In this document: piece by piece, positions 22,364 to 28,710 of the stretch
How positions within the stretch are numbered: the stretch's first letter is position 1
How the letters are laid out: each line of letters begins with the position of its first letter
Source of the DNA: Schleiferilactobacillus harbinensis DSM 16991
Lineage (GTDB): Bacteria; Bacillota; Bacilli; Lactobacillales; Lactobacillaceae
Length of the DNA stretch: 39,725 bases
Assembly (NCBI RefSeq): GCF_000425885.1
Contig: NZ_AUEH01000027.1
Span: 1 to 39,725 of the forward strand
Direction of reading: 5' to 3'
Made by a program: the position numbers and the translations under genes
Notes under the pieces: generated by a model
Seen by the model: the letters and a program-made list of their open reading frames with translations, nothing else
Database searches by the model: none
What the model was told of the DNA's origin: nothing

Positions 22364-23534
22364 CTCCCTTCATGTTGTTATCAACGCCCTTGGCGTTTGG
22401 TGCTGCACTCTGATAATTTTTCGTCACGTAATACTCCTGCATTTCTGGTAATCCCGTTGGATCATAACCAAGCAGCCCACGGGCTTCGTCACCGTTCAGC
22501 ACTGTGGCAGCCCGCAACTTATCAATCGCTGTAGCCACATCCACGATGTTCTGCTTATCCAGACCAATGATTTCGACGTGTTTCCCATTCTGGAATTCGT
22601 CCGGCGAGAAAAACTTGGCATTCATCTCATCTCTGATCCGGTACATCAGCGGTCGCAAGCAGAAGTCAATGTATGACTGCTTATTCTGGCTAATCTCAGC
22701 ATTGTTTCCGTGCAGCAACGCTGGCGGAATGCTGAGAATCAACGCTACGTCATCGATAAATTGAGTTTTTATATCGCTCACTTCATCAAGTGGTGATGTA
22801 CCCCGAGTTTCACCGCCGGGGTTCTTCTCGTCGTACTCTAACCCATTTGTTTCTGGCACAATTGCCACAGACTTGTCCTGGAATGCCCGGTAGACACTAT
22901 CCAGATAATTTTGGACTTTCTTCTGTTTTTCCTCGTCACTTAGTCCTGCCATTGCACCAACGTGGACGACTGCCCGGACTTGTCGGTTACGCATTGCCAC
23001 TTCAATCATGCGGCCCATGAGTTTGCCATAGTCGCCGAATAGCGATGCTACATAGTCCTCTAACCGCGAGTTAGCAAACTTGATGTACAGTACATCGTTC
23101 ATGCTGAACGTCCGATCATACGTGTACGTGCCAATCGTCACCCCGGAAAACGTGTCCGGATATAGTGCGTATTGGTTGTGGACAAAACTGTCAGCAATTA
23201 GTAAGTCTCCGGTGTCGCTCTGGATGACCAGCACTTCATTATTGTAAATGAGTTTGTAGATGAAATCATACCAGAACTGGGAGCTTGATTGGTTGGCATT
23301 TGGCCGCACATTAAGTCGGTAGTACAACTCACTATTGCGATCAGACTTCTTTCCGTCCATCACCTTGAATTCTGACTGAGTAAATGACCGGGCAATGAAA
23401 TTCACATTGGTATCTATCGCCATACGTTTCAGATAAGCCCGCTGCAGGTCTGGCTCCCACATATCGGCGTCAAACATAAACGACGTGTCCTGACGCTGGG
23501 TTACTAGGTCCCAAATGTTCTTAAAAACACTCAA
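22317..23534 (-). CDS. HK97-family portal protein
   Basis: 405 residues from a TTG with AGGAGGTGA 8 nt upstream. Twelve copies form the DNA gate at one capsid vertex. Signature parts: NFIARSFTQSEFKVMDG, YYRLNVRPNANQSSSQFWYDFIYKLIYNNEVLVI, VLYIKFANSRLEDYVASL, FIDDVALILSIPPALLHG, NKQSYIDFCLRPLMYRIRDEMNAKFF, ATVLNGDEARGLLGYDPTGLPEMQEYYV. The C-terminus is acidic and Asn-rich. Follows the large terminase by 19 bp. Confidence 0.93.
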   Translation of the reverse strand: MSVFKNIWDLVTQRQDTSFMFDADMWEPDLQRAYLKRMAIDTNVNFIARSFTQSEFKVMDGKKSDRNSELYYRLNVRPNANQSSSQFWYDFIYKLIYNNEVLVIQSDTGDLLIADSFVHNQYALYPDTFSGVTIGTYTYDRTFSMNDVLYIKFANSRLEDYVASLFGDYGKLMGRMIEVAMRNRQVRAVVHVGAMAGLSDEEKQKKVQNYLDSVYRAFQDKSVAIVPETNGLEYDEKNPGGETRGTSPLDEVSDIKTQFIDDVALILSIPPALLHGNNAEISQNKQSYIDFCLRPLMYRIRDEMNAKFFSPDEFQNGKHVEIIGLDKQNIVDVATAIDKLRAATVLNGDEARGLLGYDPTGLPEMQEYYVTKNYQSAAPNAKGVDNNMKGGDDNENDERQGNNRE

Positions 23535-23553
23535 TCACTTCACCTCCTTTCTG

Positions 23554-25239
23554 CTAAAAGTTCAGCCCGGCCAACATGTCCAACGAGCCAGACACGTCCT
23601 GATCGGAAATCTTGTCAATGGAATATAGCGTGTACTCAAATGCCTTGAAGCCATCTGTCTTTCGCCTGATTTCTTCCTTCTTTAGGTACTGCTTATTCCC
23701 TCGGCCATCAATTTTGACCAGCACGTTGTTTGTATTCCACCTCAGCAGTGGGTTATCGCCCCAAATGAAACGCCGATTCGGAAACCCGTTGTCAATGACT
23801 GTTGCTAATAGCCCGTCAATTGCCGTCGGGTTGCGGATAATACTTACCTCAAAGCTGGCCTCCTCAAACATCGCCCGCATGATCGATGCCCGGTAGTTAT
23901 CCATAACTACTTCCACGATGTTGAAGCGCTGCCGCATCTCACCCATCCAGTTCAATGCATCCTTTGGGTCTAAAATAGGCGCTCTGACGATTGTCAATAG
24001 CCCTTTTTCCTCCCAGTCAGCTATTGGGATGTGTAACCTCTGGTTTGGCTTGGCTTCACCATAATCCTTGCGAGAATACTGGTACTGGCGATCAACAAAC
24101 ACCTTGGTTGCCCATTGGTGTTCCATCGTGACCAGCTTATCACCATATTTTACCGTCACCGCTGCTGCCATGAAGTCCCTCGTCGTCGCGAAGTCCACCG
24201 AACCGATTGCCTGCCGCCCTTCAATGTTATCCGGGATTGGCTGGTTAGTCGCCGCGATTTCTTCCCATGGCGCCACAGAAGATTCCTGACTCTGTGATGG
24301 ATAATCCATCCGCTTAGTCATAAATTCTTCCTTACCAGATGGGTTTTCACTCAATTCGTTAAATTGACGCTCAATTTCCTTGTACAATCCCTTGGCATAT
24401 GGCGTGAGCGGCTTAGACAGCATCGGGTTGGCTTTTTCCCACATTTTTGGATCATCAGCTTCATCTTCTTCGTCGATTTTACAAATCCACGGGAAAATTA
24501 AGTCCGGTTGGGCCTTGCCTTCCAGTACGCGTGCTGCTCGTGCTTTCAGTTTGTCGATAAACCCGTCCCGAACATATCCATCGGTCCCAATGTAGAAAAC
24601 TCGCGGTGGCAATTTCTTGCCCAGCCCTGAAATGTGGACGTTGACGTTGCTGGCATCATGGTATTCGTGGATTTCATCGAATATCACAAACCCATCACGC
24701 AGACCGTCCTTGGTGTTGCCGTTACTGGTCCGATATTTCAGTACCGAGTTCGTTGCTCTAGACCGGACCAGCGTACTTGTGGCATAAAACGCCCGTTCCA
24801 GTGGATCGGGGTGAGAGTGGACAACGTTGGAGACTTCCACAACCGATGTCTTGGCCTGATCTTCCGAGTTGGCGACAATTGATCCGTCATATGCCTGTAC
24901 CCCATTCAATTCCGAGATTAGAAATGCTGAGATTGCCGATATAAGACCGTTCTTCCCAGCACCTCGACCCATCATCCACAGGAAGTCTCGGTAGAATGCC
25001 GTATCATCTGCTTTGCGGTACAGAAAAACGAACGACGCAAGAAACTTCTGAAATGGTTGGAGCGGGAAAAACCATTTTTCAGTAAACCCGACGAAGTTAT
25101 CTATTTTACGTTCGTCAAAGTACAACTCGTCATTGTCAAGAATGTTCTTTCTAACATACTCGGCAAGCTGAATGCGTTCTTTATTCCAAACTACCTTGCC
25201 GTCATCATACAATTTCAGATAATCTGTCACATAACTCAC
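23554..25239 (-). CDS. terL: Terminase large subunit (Terminase_1/lambdoid-HK97 type)
   Basis: 561 residues from a GTG with AGGTGA 9 nt upstream. ATP-driven DNA packaging motor and nuclease. Walker A GRGAGKN at 91-97, Walker B FVIFDEIHEY at 184-193, coupling YIGTDG motif, then the RNase H-like nuclease with GSVDFATTRDFMAAAVTV, VVMDNYRASIMRAMFEEA and a late acidic DQDVSGSLDMLAGLNF end. Overlaps the small subunit by 4 bp (GTGA type). The presence of an HNH gene upstream suggests cos packaging. Confidence 0.95.
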   Translation of the reverse strand: MSYVTDYLKLYDDGKVVWNKERIQLAEYVRKNILDNDELYFDERKIDNFVGFTEKWFFPLQPFQKFLASFVFLYRKADDTAFYRDFLWMMGRGAGKNGLISAISAFLISELNGVQAYDGSIVANSEDQAKTSVVEVSNVVHSHPDPLERAFYATSTLVRSRATNSVLKYRTSNGNTKDGLRDGFVIFDEIHEYHDASNVNVHISGLGKKLPPRVFYIGTDGYVRDGFIDKLKARAARVLEGKAQPDLIFPWICKIDEEDEADDPKMWEKANPMLSKPLTPYAKGLYKEIERQFNELSENPSGKEEFMTKRMDYPSQSQESSVAPWEEIAATNQPIPDNIEGRQAIGSVDFATTRDFMAAAVTVKYGDKLVTMEHQWATKVFVDRQYQYSRKDYGEAKPNQRLHIPIADWEEKGLLTIVRAPILDPKDALNWMGEMRQRFNIVEVVMDNYRASIMRAMFEEASFEVSIIRNPTAIDGLLATVIDNGFPNRRFIWGDNPLLRWNTNNVLVKIDGRGNKQYLKKEEIRRKTDGFKAFEYTLYSIDKISDQDVSGSLDMLAGLNF

Positions 25240-25550
25240 GTCAAATCACCTGCATTATAGCCAGCCTTGCCTTTGTCCACGCCGGGTGAGGGAGGAGAAG
25301 TCAATCCCATGTCCCGTCCTAAAGCGATTAGCGCCCCATTAATCCGATTAATATCGGTTAATGCCGGGTTGGTCTTGGTGTATTCCTGTTTTCCGTTCTT
25401 GATGACGATCATTGGCTGCTTCATTGCCACTTCTTGCAGTTTCTTATACAGCTCAGCCAAAGATAAGTATCGGTCTACCTTCTCCATAGCAATTGCAGAC
25501 TCTGGATTCACTTGCTTCATCAGTTCTTCCTTCATATTTGGTATATCCAT
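25236..25550 (-). CDS. terS: Terminase small subunit, P27 family
   Basis: 104 residues. The open frame is longer, but the true start is MDIPNMKEEL at 25550, with AGGGGGTGAGG upstream; residues encoded before it are low-complexity and non-protein-like. The P27 pattern is seen in AIAMEKVDRYLSLAELYKKLQEVAMKQPMIVIKNGKQEYTKTNPALTDINRINGALIALGRDMGL. It binds the packaging site and recruits the large subunit. Confidence 0.9.
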   Translation of the reverse strand: MDIPNMKEELMKQVNPESAIAMEKVDRYLSLAELYKKLQEVAMKQPMIVIKNGKQEYTKTNPALTDINRINGALIALGRDMGLTSPPSPGVDKGKAGYNAGDLT

Positions 25551-25880
25551 TATTTCCTCACCCCCTCTCATGCGTATTTTTTTCTTCTTTTTTGCGGAAG
25601 TTGACCCCCACCCACCGGTTCCCCAAAACGCCGGTAAATCAACGTTTCTACCGGGGGGGCTTATCCAAAAAAATAACACTTCCAAAATTTTGGAAGTGTT
25701 TTTTTTCGCTGTTTTTCGCGTTATTTTAGTGTCGTTCGTTGGCGCCGTTCGCGCGCCGTTGTTGATCAGCGGTGAGCCTCTGCCGGCTGCAGCGTCGTTG
25801 GCCGTCGTTGTGCCGCGCCGCCGTTGGTATTGATGTGTATCGGTGAACGTCACTACCTATTAAATGGATGGCATTGTTGT
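25551..25880. other. Non-coding stretch upstream of the small terminase gene
   Basis: 330 bp between the XRE gene and the small terminase. Holds a G/C-run segment at about 25601-25660 with an ACCGG/CCGGT inverted pair and a 6-bp hairpin (25631-25636 with 25649-25654), a perfect palindrome terminator (25675-25700), and a GC-rich tract without a gene. A cos or terminase-binding site is plausible here by position only. Confidence 0.45.
25664..25708. terminator. Bidirectional terminator, 26-bp perfect palindrome
   Basis: 25675-25700 reads AACACTTCCAAAA and its exact inverse. A T8 run follows on the plus strand (25699-25708) and an ATTTTTTT run on the minus strand. It separates the XRE gene from the terminase operon. 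Confidence 0.8.
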
Positions 25881-26216
25881 TTAGTGATCCAGCACCCGCC
25901 GCAATAGTTCGCGGTCAGTGTGATCCAATGGCCGGCGGTTGTATAGTAACGGCCGCCCGCTATTAATCAGTGGCGCCAAATCAAGCGGTTCACTGTCGCC
26001 CGCTGTCGTTTTTCCCGCGCCCTTGCTACCAGCCAGCAGCTGGCTGCTGCTGACGCCTAGCACGTGCGCCACCTTATCCAATGTGACAGCGCGCGGTTGC
26101 GCTGTTTCCCAACGATATATAGCGCCCGAACTTAAGCCCGCCCGTTCCGCCACACTTGCAAGCGTCAAGCCGCGTAATTCCGCAAAGTGCTTAATGTTAT
26201 CTAATGTAGTAACCAT
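25881..26216 (-). CDS. XRE-family helix-turn-helix regulator
   Basis: 111 residues from MVTTLDNIKHF (ATG 26216, TTGGAAA upstream). Residues 5-62 form an HTH_XRE domain (LRGLTLASVAERAGLSSGAIYRWETAQPRAVTLDKVAHVLGVSSSQLL). After a Gly/Thr linker the C-terminus (GRPLLYNRRPLDHTDRELLRRVLDH) resembles the short tail of small phage and Listeria-type XRE proteins. There is no peptidase domain, so it is not a LexA-type CI. It is divergent from three small plus-strand genes, with GTAC-rich inverted repeats between, and is the likely regulator of that unit. Its place between the HNH and terminase genes is unusual for a phage repressor. Confidence 0.85.
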   Translation of the reverse strand: MVTTLDNIKHFAELRGLTLASVAERAGLSSGAIYRWETAQPRAVTLDKVAHVLGVSSSQLLAGSKGAGKTTAGDSEPLDLAPLINSGRPLLYNRRPLDHTDRELLRRVLDH

Positions 26217-26267
26217 GCAAGTTTCCAACTTTCTTTTGTTATTTATCGTATTTTCGCAAGTTTTTTG

Positions 26268-26296
26268 TTGTGTTCCTCGTACAATCATGATATATT
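26268..26296 (+). promoter_or_regulatory. Promoter of the plus-strand module
   Basis: TTGTGT (26268-26273), 17-nt spacer, TATATT (26291-26296). A leader of about 110 nt follows with a GAACTTG/CAAGTTC hairpin (26334-26340 with 26355-26361) and several GTAC-containing inverted repeats (for example near 26362-26382), which could be operator sites for the divergent XRE protein. Confidence 0.6.
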
Positions 26297-26411
26297 ATTA
26301 ATCGTAAGGGACGGCGGTACGAGAAACCCCGCTGAACTTGCTATCATTATACACCAAGTTCGTACTCTTGTAAGTACGTACCACGATGAAACGTACAAGG
26401 AGGAAACAAAA

Positions 26412-26630
26412 ATGCAAACACCAATGTTAGTAAAAATCACGCCGGAAATGGTGCACGAACGGTACACCGGAACAAAAGAAAGCCAGGAAATGGCACGTCT
26501 TGTCACCGAACGGGACTACTACGATGTACTGGAACCAGATGGTTTTATTTCCCTGCGCGAAGTATTTAACGACGCGTACGAAATCACTCACTCTCTGAAA
26601 GCGTGGAACCCCAACGCCGTAGAATTTTAG
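26412..26630 (+). CDS. Small acidic protein of the accessory module, unknown
   Basis: 72 residues from MQTPMLVKITPEMV, with AAGGAGGAAA upstream; the frame upstream of this ATG has no site. Predicted mostly helical and acidic, with SQEMARLVTERDYYDVLEPDGFISLREVFNDAYEI. No family recognised. First gene of a three-gene plus-strand unit opposed to all surrounding phage genes. Such small acidic proteins with a nearby HTH regulator are typical of anti-defence or moron loci, but nothing in the sequence proves that. Confidence 0.65.
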   Translation: MQTPMLVKITPEMVHERYTGTKESQEMARLVTERDYYDVLEPDGFISLREVFNDAYEITHSLKAWNPNAVEF

Positions 26631-26656
26631 CACCAACCCGGGCGGAACTAGCCGCC

Positions 26657-26696
26657 GCGGCCTTGCAAGTGGGCCGCCGGGCATTGATCCAAAAAA
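26657..26696 (+). repeat. Conserved intergenic stem-loop element, copy A
   Basis: Stem GCGGCC (26657-26662) with GGCCGC (26672-26677), loop TTGCAAGTG, then CGGGCATTGATCCAAAAA. Lies between the first and second plus-strand genes. The flank and loop core recur at 27073-27110 with a different but still paired stem. Confidence 0.8.
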
Positions 26697-26717
26697 CAAA
26701 AACAGGAGGAAACAAAC

Positions 26718-27029
26718 ATGACAAAATTTAAGACTTACAACTTGGAACTCGGTGGCAAGGAATACGGGTGTTTAGAATTCGACCCCGATCAAGATGCTTG
26801 GATCTTATGGCCTGTATCCATCGATGACGGTGTAACTTACACCAACAACTTAGAAGAAACCGTCGCCATCATCGCCGGCGAGCTAGGCGCCGGCTGGGTT
26901 GCCTTGCGCGGCACTGAAATCGAATTGATCACCGACGCCGCCGACGTACCCGCGTGGATCCCTGGCAAGGTACTACCCGGCAAGGTGACTTATATAGACG
27001 GCGTCGAAACTATCGAAGCTGTCCGATAG
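26718..27029 (+). CDS. Small strongly acidic protein of the accessory module, unknown
   Basis: 103 residues, AGGAGGAAA upstream of the ATG. About 18 acidic against 7 basic residues. Beta-rich: KTYNLELGGKEYGCLEFDPDQDAWILWPV, then a helix LEETVAIIAGELGAGWVAL and GKVLPGKVTYIDGVETIEAV. No family recognised. The charge is like that of DNA-mimic inhibitors, but that is only a similarity. Middle gene of the plus-strand unit, flanked on both sides by the conserved stem-loop element. Confidence 0.65.
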   Translation: MTKFKTYNLELGGKEYGCLEFDPDQDAWILWPVSIDDGVTYTNNLEETVAIIAGELGAGWVALRGTEIELITDAADVPAWIPGKVLPGKVTYIDGVETIEAVR

Positions 27030-27072
27030 GAGTAAAAAAAATAACCACCTCCCGCCCGGTAAAAAGCCGGCC

Positions 27073-27110
27073 GCACGTTTGCAAGGACGTGCCGGGCATT
27101 GATCCAAAAA
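27073..27110 (+). repeat. Conserved intergenic stem-loop element, copy B
   Basis: Stem GCACGT (27073-27078) with ACGTGC (27087-27092), loop TTGCAAGG, then CGGGCATTGATCCAAAAA, identical to copy A. An outer GCCCGG (about 27053) can also pair with CCGGGC (27092-27097). Lies between the second and third plus-strand genes. Confidence 0.8.
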
Positions 27111-27134
27111 TGAAATGAAAGCTGGTATTTTACC

Positions 27135-27332
27135 ATGAAAAAACTGAAAATTTCGATCGCTATCGCGGCCGTTGTAGCCGTTGTGTTTTTCCTCCACACT
27201 ACTTTAGGCGCCGCCCTAAACACCGCCGGACACGTTCTGTACTGGCAAGTTGGCGGCGTCGCTAAACCGTTCGGCCGGGTTATAATCGGGGCCGGTCAAT
27301 CATTGTTCTGGCTGCGAAACATGTTTTTCTAA
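27135..27332 (+). CDS. Small membrane protein of the accessory module
   Basis: 65 residues. MKKLKISIAIAAVVAVVFFLHTTLGAAL gives an N-terminal membrane anchor (or uncleaved signal), followed by an amphipathic part with VGGVAKPFGRVIIGAGQSLFWLRNMFF. No ribosome binding site of good quality is seen (GAAAG about 16 nt upstream), so expression may depend on the upstream genes. Small membrane proteins of this type can act in superinfection exclusion; here that is only a possibility. Last gene of the unit, 14 nt before its terminator. Confidence 0.55.
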   Translation: MKKLKISIAIAAVVAVVFFLHTTLGAALNTAGHVLYWQVGGVAKPFGRVIIGAGQSLFWLRNMFF

Positions 27333-27346
27333 CTGCTTGGACCACT

Positions 27347-27373
27347 AGCCCGCCACGCGCGGGCTGTTTTTTT
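27347..27373 (+). terminator. Terminator of the plus-strand module
   Basis: 7-bp stem AGCCCGC/GCGGGCT (27347-27353 with 27359-27365), 5-nt loop, then seven T. Confidence 0.85.
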
Positions 27374-27385
27374 ACCCTTAAGAAA

Positions 27386-27526
27386 CTGAGGCGATCCAGT
27401 GTGAGCGTCCTGAGCGATCCAGTGTGAGCAGCCTGAGGTGATCACCGCGAGCATCCTGAGGTGATCACCGTGAGCGTCCTGAGGTGATCGGTGTGAGCCG
27501 TCCGAGTGGATCGGTGTGAACGCTTC
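27386..27526. repeat. Six tandem 23-24 bp repeats, each with GATC
   Basis: Units start at 27386, 27410, 27433, 27456, 27479 and 27503. Best form CTGAGGTGATCACCGTGAGC (20 of 23 nt shown). Units 3 and 4 carry the 10-bp palindrome GGTGATCACC; units 1 and 2 share GCGATCCAGTGTGAGC; units 5 and 6 share GATCGGTGTGA. No gene crosses the array. Likely a protein-binding site. Confidence 0.85.
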
Positions 27527-27769
27527 TTTTAGGCCATTAAAAAAAACGGCTACTAACTTTTTATAAGTTGTCCAATTATATTGCGTCCGCCCGCTTGCGT
27601 AATGAAAATTGCGTCTAGATTTTCAGGCCCGTGCACCGGCAAAAAATAACAGCACCGGCAAAAAAAATCGCCGGCAGATTTTTTTCGGTGAAAAATTTTC
27701 AAACGCTGAAATTTGCTTCTAGATTTTCAGCCGTGTGTGACGTTCACAAAATTTTACCAGCAGAAAAAA
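27527..27769. other. AT-rich non-coding block with direct repeats
   Basis: 243 bp, no gene. A 13-bp core TCTAGATTTTCAG occurs at 27614-27626 and 27718-27730 within longer 24-bp near repeats. GCACCGGCAAAAAA occurs at 27633 and 27652. A TATAAT-like -10 on the minus strand lies at 27575-27580 but without a good -35. Regulatory or packaging role possible, undetermined. Confidence 0.55.
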
Positions 27770-28021
27770 TCAGTTGCCCGGCAGCGCTTTGACCACGTAA
27801 AAACGGCTTAGCTTATCCATGTCGCGATCAGCAAAGTAGCCATCCGTTGCTTGCAAATTAAGTCGCTGAGAAAGTGCCTGTGCGCTGTACGCATCAGTGA
27901 AAACGCGGTGTGGCGTTACAATGCCGCTGTGCGTTGTCATCATCACCACGTAGTAAATTTTTGACCGCTTGGCAATTTTGAATCCTGCTTTCCGAAGCTG
28001 CTTTTCTGTCTTAACTACCAT
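27770..28021 (-). CDS. Small hypothetical protein next to HNH
   Basis: 83 residues from MVVKTEKQLRKAGFKIAKRSKIYYVVMM. The ATG at 28021 has GGGAGG about 10 nt upstream and overlaps the HNH stop, so it is coupled with the HNH gene; upstream codons of the open frame lie inside HNH. Basic N-terminus, then TPHRVFTDAYSAQALSQRLNLQATDGYFADRDMDKLSRFYVVKAL. Fold looks alpha/beta; no family recognised. Could be a packaging accessory protein by position. Confidence 0.6.
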   Translation of the reverse strand: MVVKTEKQLRKAGFKIAKRSKIYYVVMMTTHSGIVTPHRVFTDAYSAQALSQRLNLQATDGYFADRDMDKLSRFYVVKALPGN

Positions 28022-28338
28022 CGTTCGTCTGCCTCCCATTTGTTTTTGAATTGCTTGCGTGTCGGCTGTGTTCGGTAATTCATGCGGTGATGCCGCTTGT
28101 TGTGGCAGTCTTTGCAAAGCGTCCGTAAATTATCCGGGTCCATTGCAAGCTCTGGAAACTGTTCAAGCGGCTTGATATGATCCACTTCCAAAATTGCATC
28201 TGTGGTCACTCGACCAGCAGCCTTGCACCATTGGCACTCATAGTTATCACGTTGCAATACCGATTGACGCAGCTTACGCCATGCTGATGAGTTGTAAAAC
28301 TCTGCCCTCTTAGAGTGTGTTGATACATCAGGCAACAA
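28015..28338 (-). CDS. HNH endonuclease
   Basis: 107 residues from a TTG (GAGGTGA 7-8 nt upstream). FYNSSAWRKLRQSVLQRDNYECQWC starts the domain with a CxxC zinc knuckle, LEVDHIKPLEQFPELA holds the catalytic D-H, and NLRTLCKDCHNKRHHRM the second CxxC and the final H. Phage HNH proteins of this size, next to terminase genes, take part in cos cleavage together with the large terminase. Here an inserted module separates it from the terminase genes by about 2.5 kb. Confidence 0.92.
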   Translation of the reverse strand: MLPDVSTHSKRAEFYNSSAWRKLRQSVLQRDNYECQWCKAAGRVTTDAILEVDHIKPLEQFPELAMDPDNLRTLCKDCHNKRHHRMNYRTQPTRKQFKNKWEADERW

Positions 28339-28355
28339 TCTGAATCACCTCGGAA

Positions 28356-28456
28356 AAGCATGCTTGGTTTTTGTCCGGCCAAACAAGCATGCTTCTTTTA
28401 TGACCACCAGCAGAAACAAGCATGCTTCTTTTGTAGCGGATGAAACAAGCATGCTT
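28356..28456. repeat. Four AAGCATGCTT palindromes upstream of the HNH gene
   Basis: Exact copies at 28356-28365, 28385-28394, 28418-28427 and 28447-28456, spaced 29, 33 and 29 bp. Copies 2-4 are extended to AAACAAGCATGCTT followed by a T-rich tail. They end just upstream of the HNH start at 28338. Likely operator array. Confidence 0.9.
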
Positions 28457-28495
28457 GTTATACGGGGGGCTTTAGTTTCTGCTCTGCCGGGGGTC

Positions 28496-28690
28496 TTATG
28501 CATATCTAAATTGGAAACCACGATGTGTTTTTTGTCCTCCGTGAATACAGGCTGACACGCTTTGCTGCTTCAAACCCAATGATCTTATGGCTGCGCTTGA
28601 ACTTCCAAACAGACCAACGTTCTTGCTGTATCTGCTCCAATAAACCCACCTCCGCGTATTAAAAAAGCCGCCTACCACTAGCGGCTTCAT
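28496..28690 (-). pseudogene. NUMOD1-like DNA-binding fragment, probable homing endonuclease relic
   Basis: The frame ends with NVGLFGSSSAAIRSLGL, KQQSVSACIHGGQKTHRGF and QFRYA, which is the NUMOD1 pattern (F-S-x-AA-x-LGL-xx-SI-x-C-x-G-x-KT-GGF-x-x-YA) that ends many HNH or GIY-YIG homing endonucleases. No nuclease part is present and no start in this frame has a ribosome binding site; the good site GGAGGTG serves a different frame (TTG GAG CAG). I therefore read it as a decayed remnant. Confidence 0.5.
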
Positions 28691-28710
28691 AAAGGAGAAA
28701 ATGGAGAAAA

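Noticed and set aside
25551-25853. N-terminal extension of the small terminase frame
   Set aside because: The extension is low-complexity, spans the terminator palindrome and has no ribosome binding site; the start at 25550 has a strong one.
26217-26267. Minus-strand promoter for the XRE gene
   Set aside because: Only a TAAATA-like -10 is seen and no -35 at the right distance; not listed as a feature.
27386-27526. Tandem 23-24 bp units as a CRISPR
   Set aside because: Units follow each other directly without spacers.
28356-28456. AAGCATGCTT array as a CRISPR
   Set aside because: The repeat is only 10-14 bp, spacing is irregular and no cas genes are near; it is better explained as operator sites.
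28364-28555. Plus-strand frame with repeated NKHASF
   Set aside because: The repeated peptide comes from the AAGCATGCTT palindromes; there is no ribosome binding site and no other coding sign.
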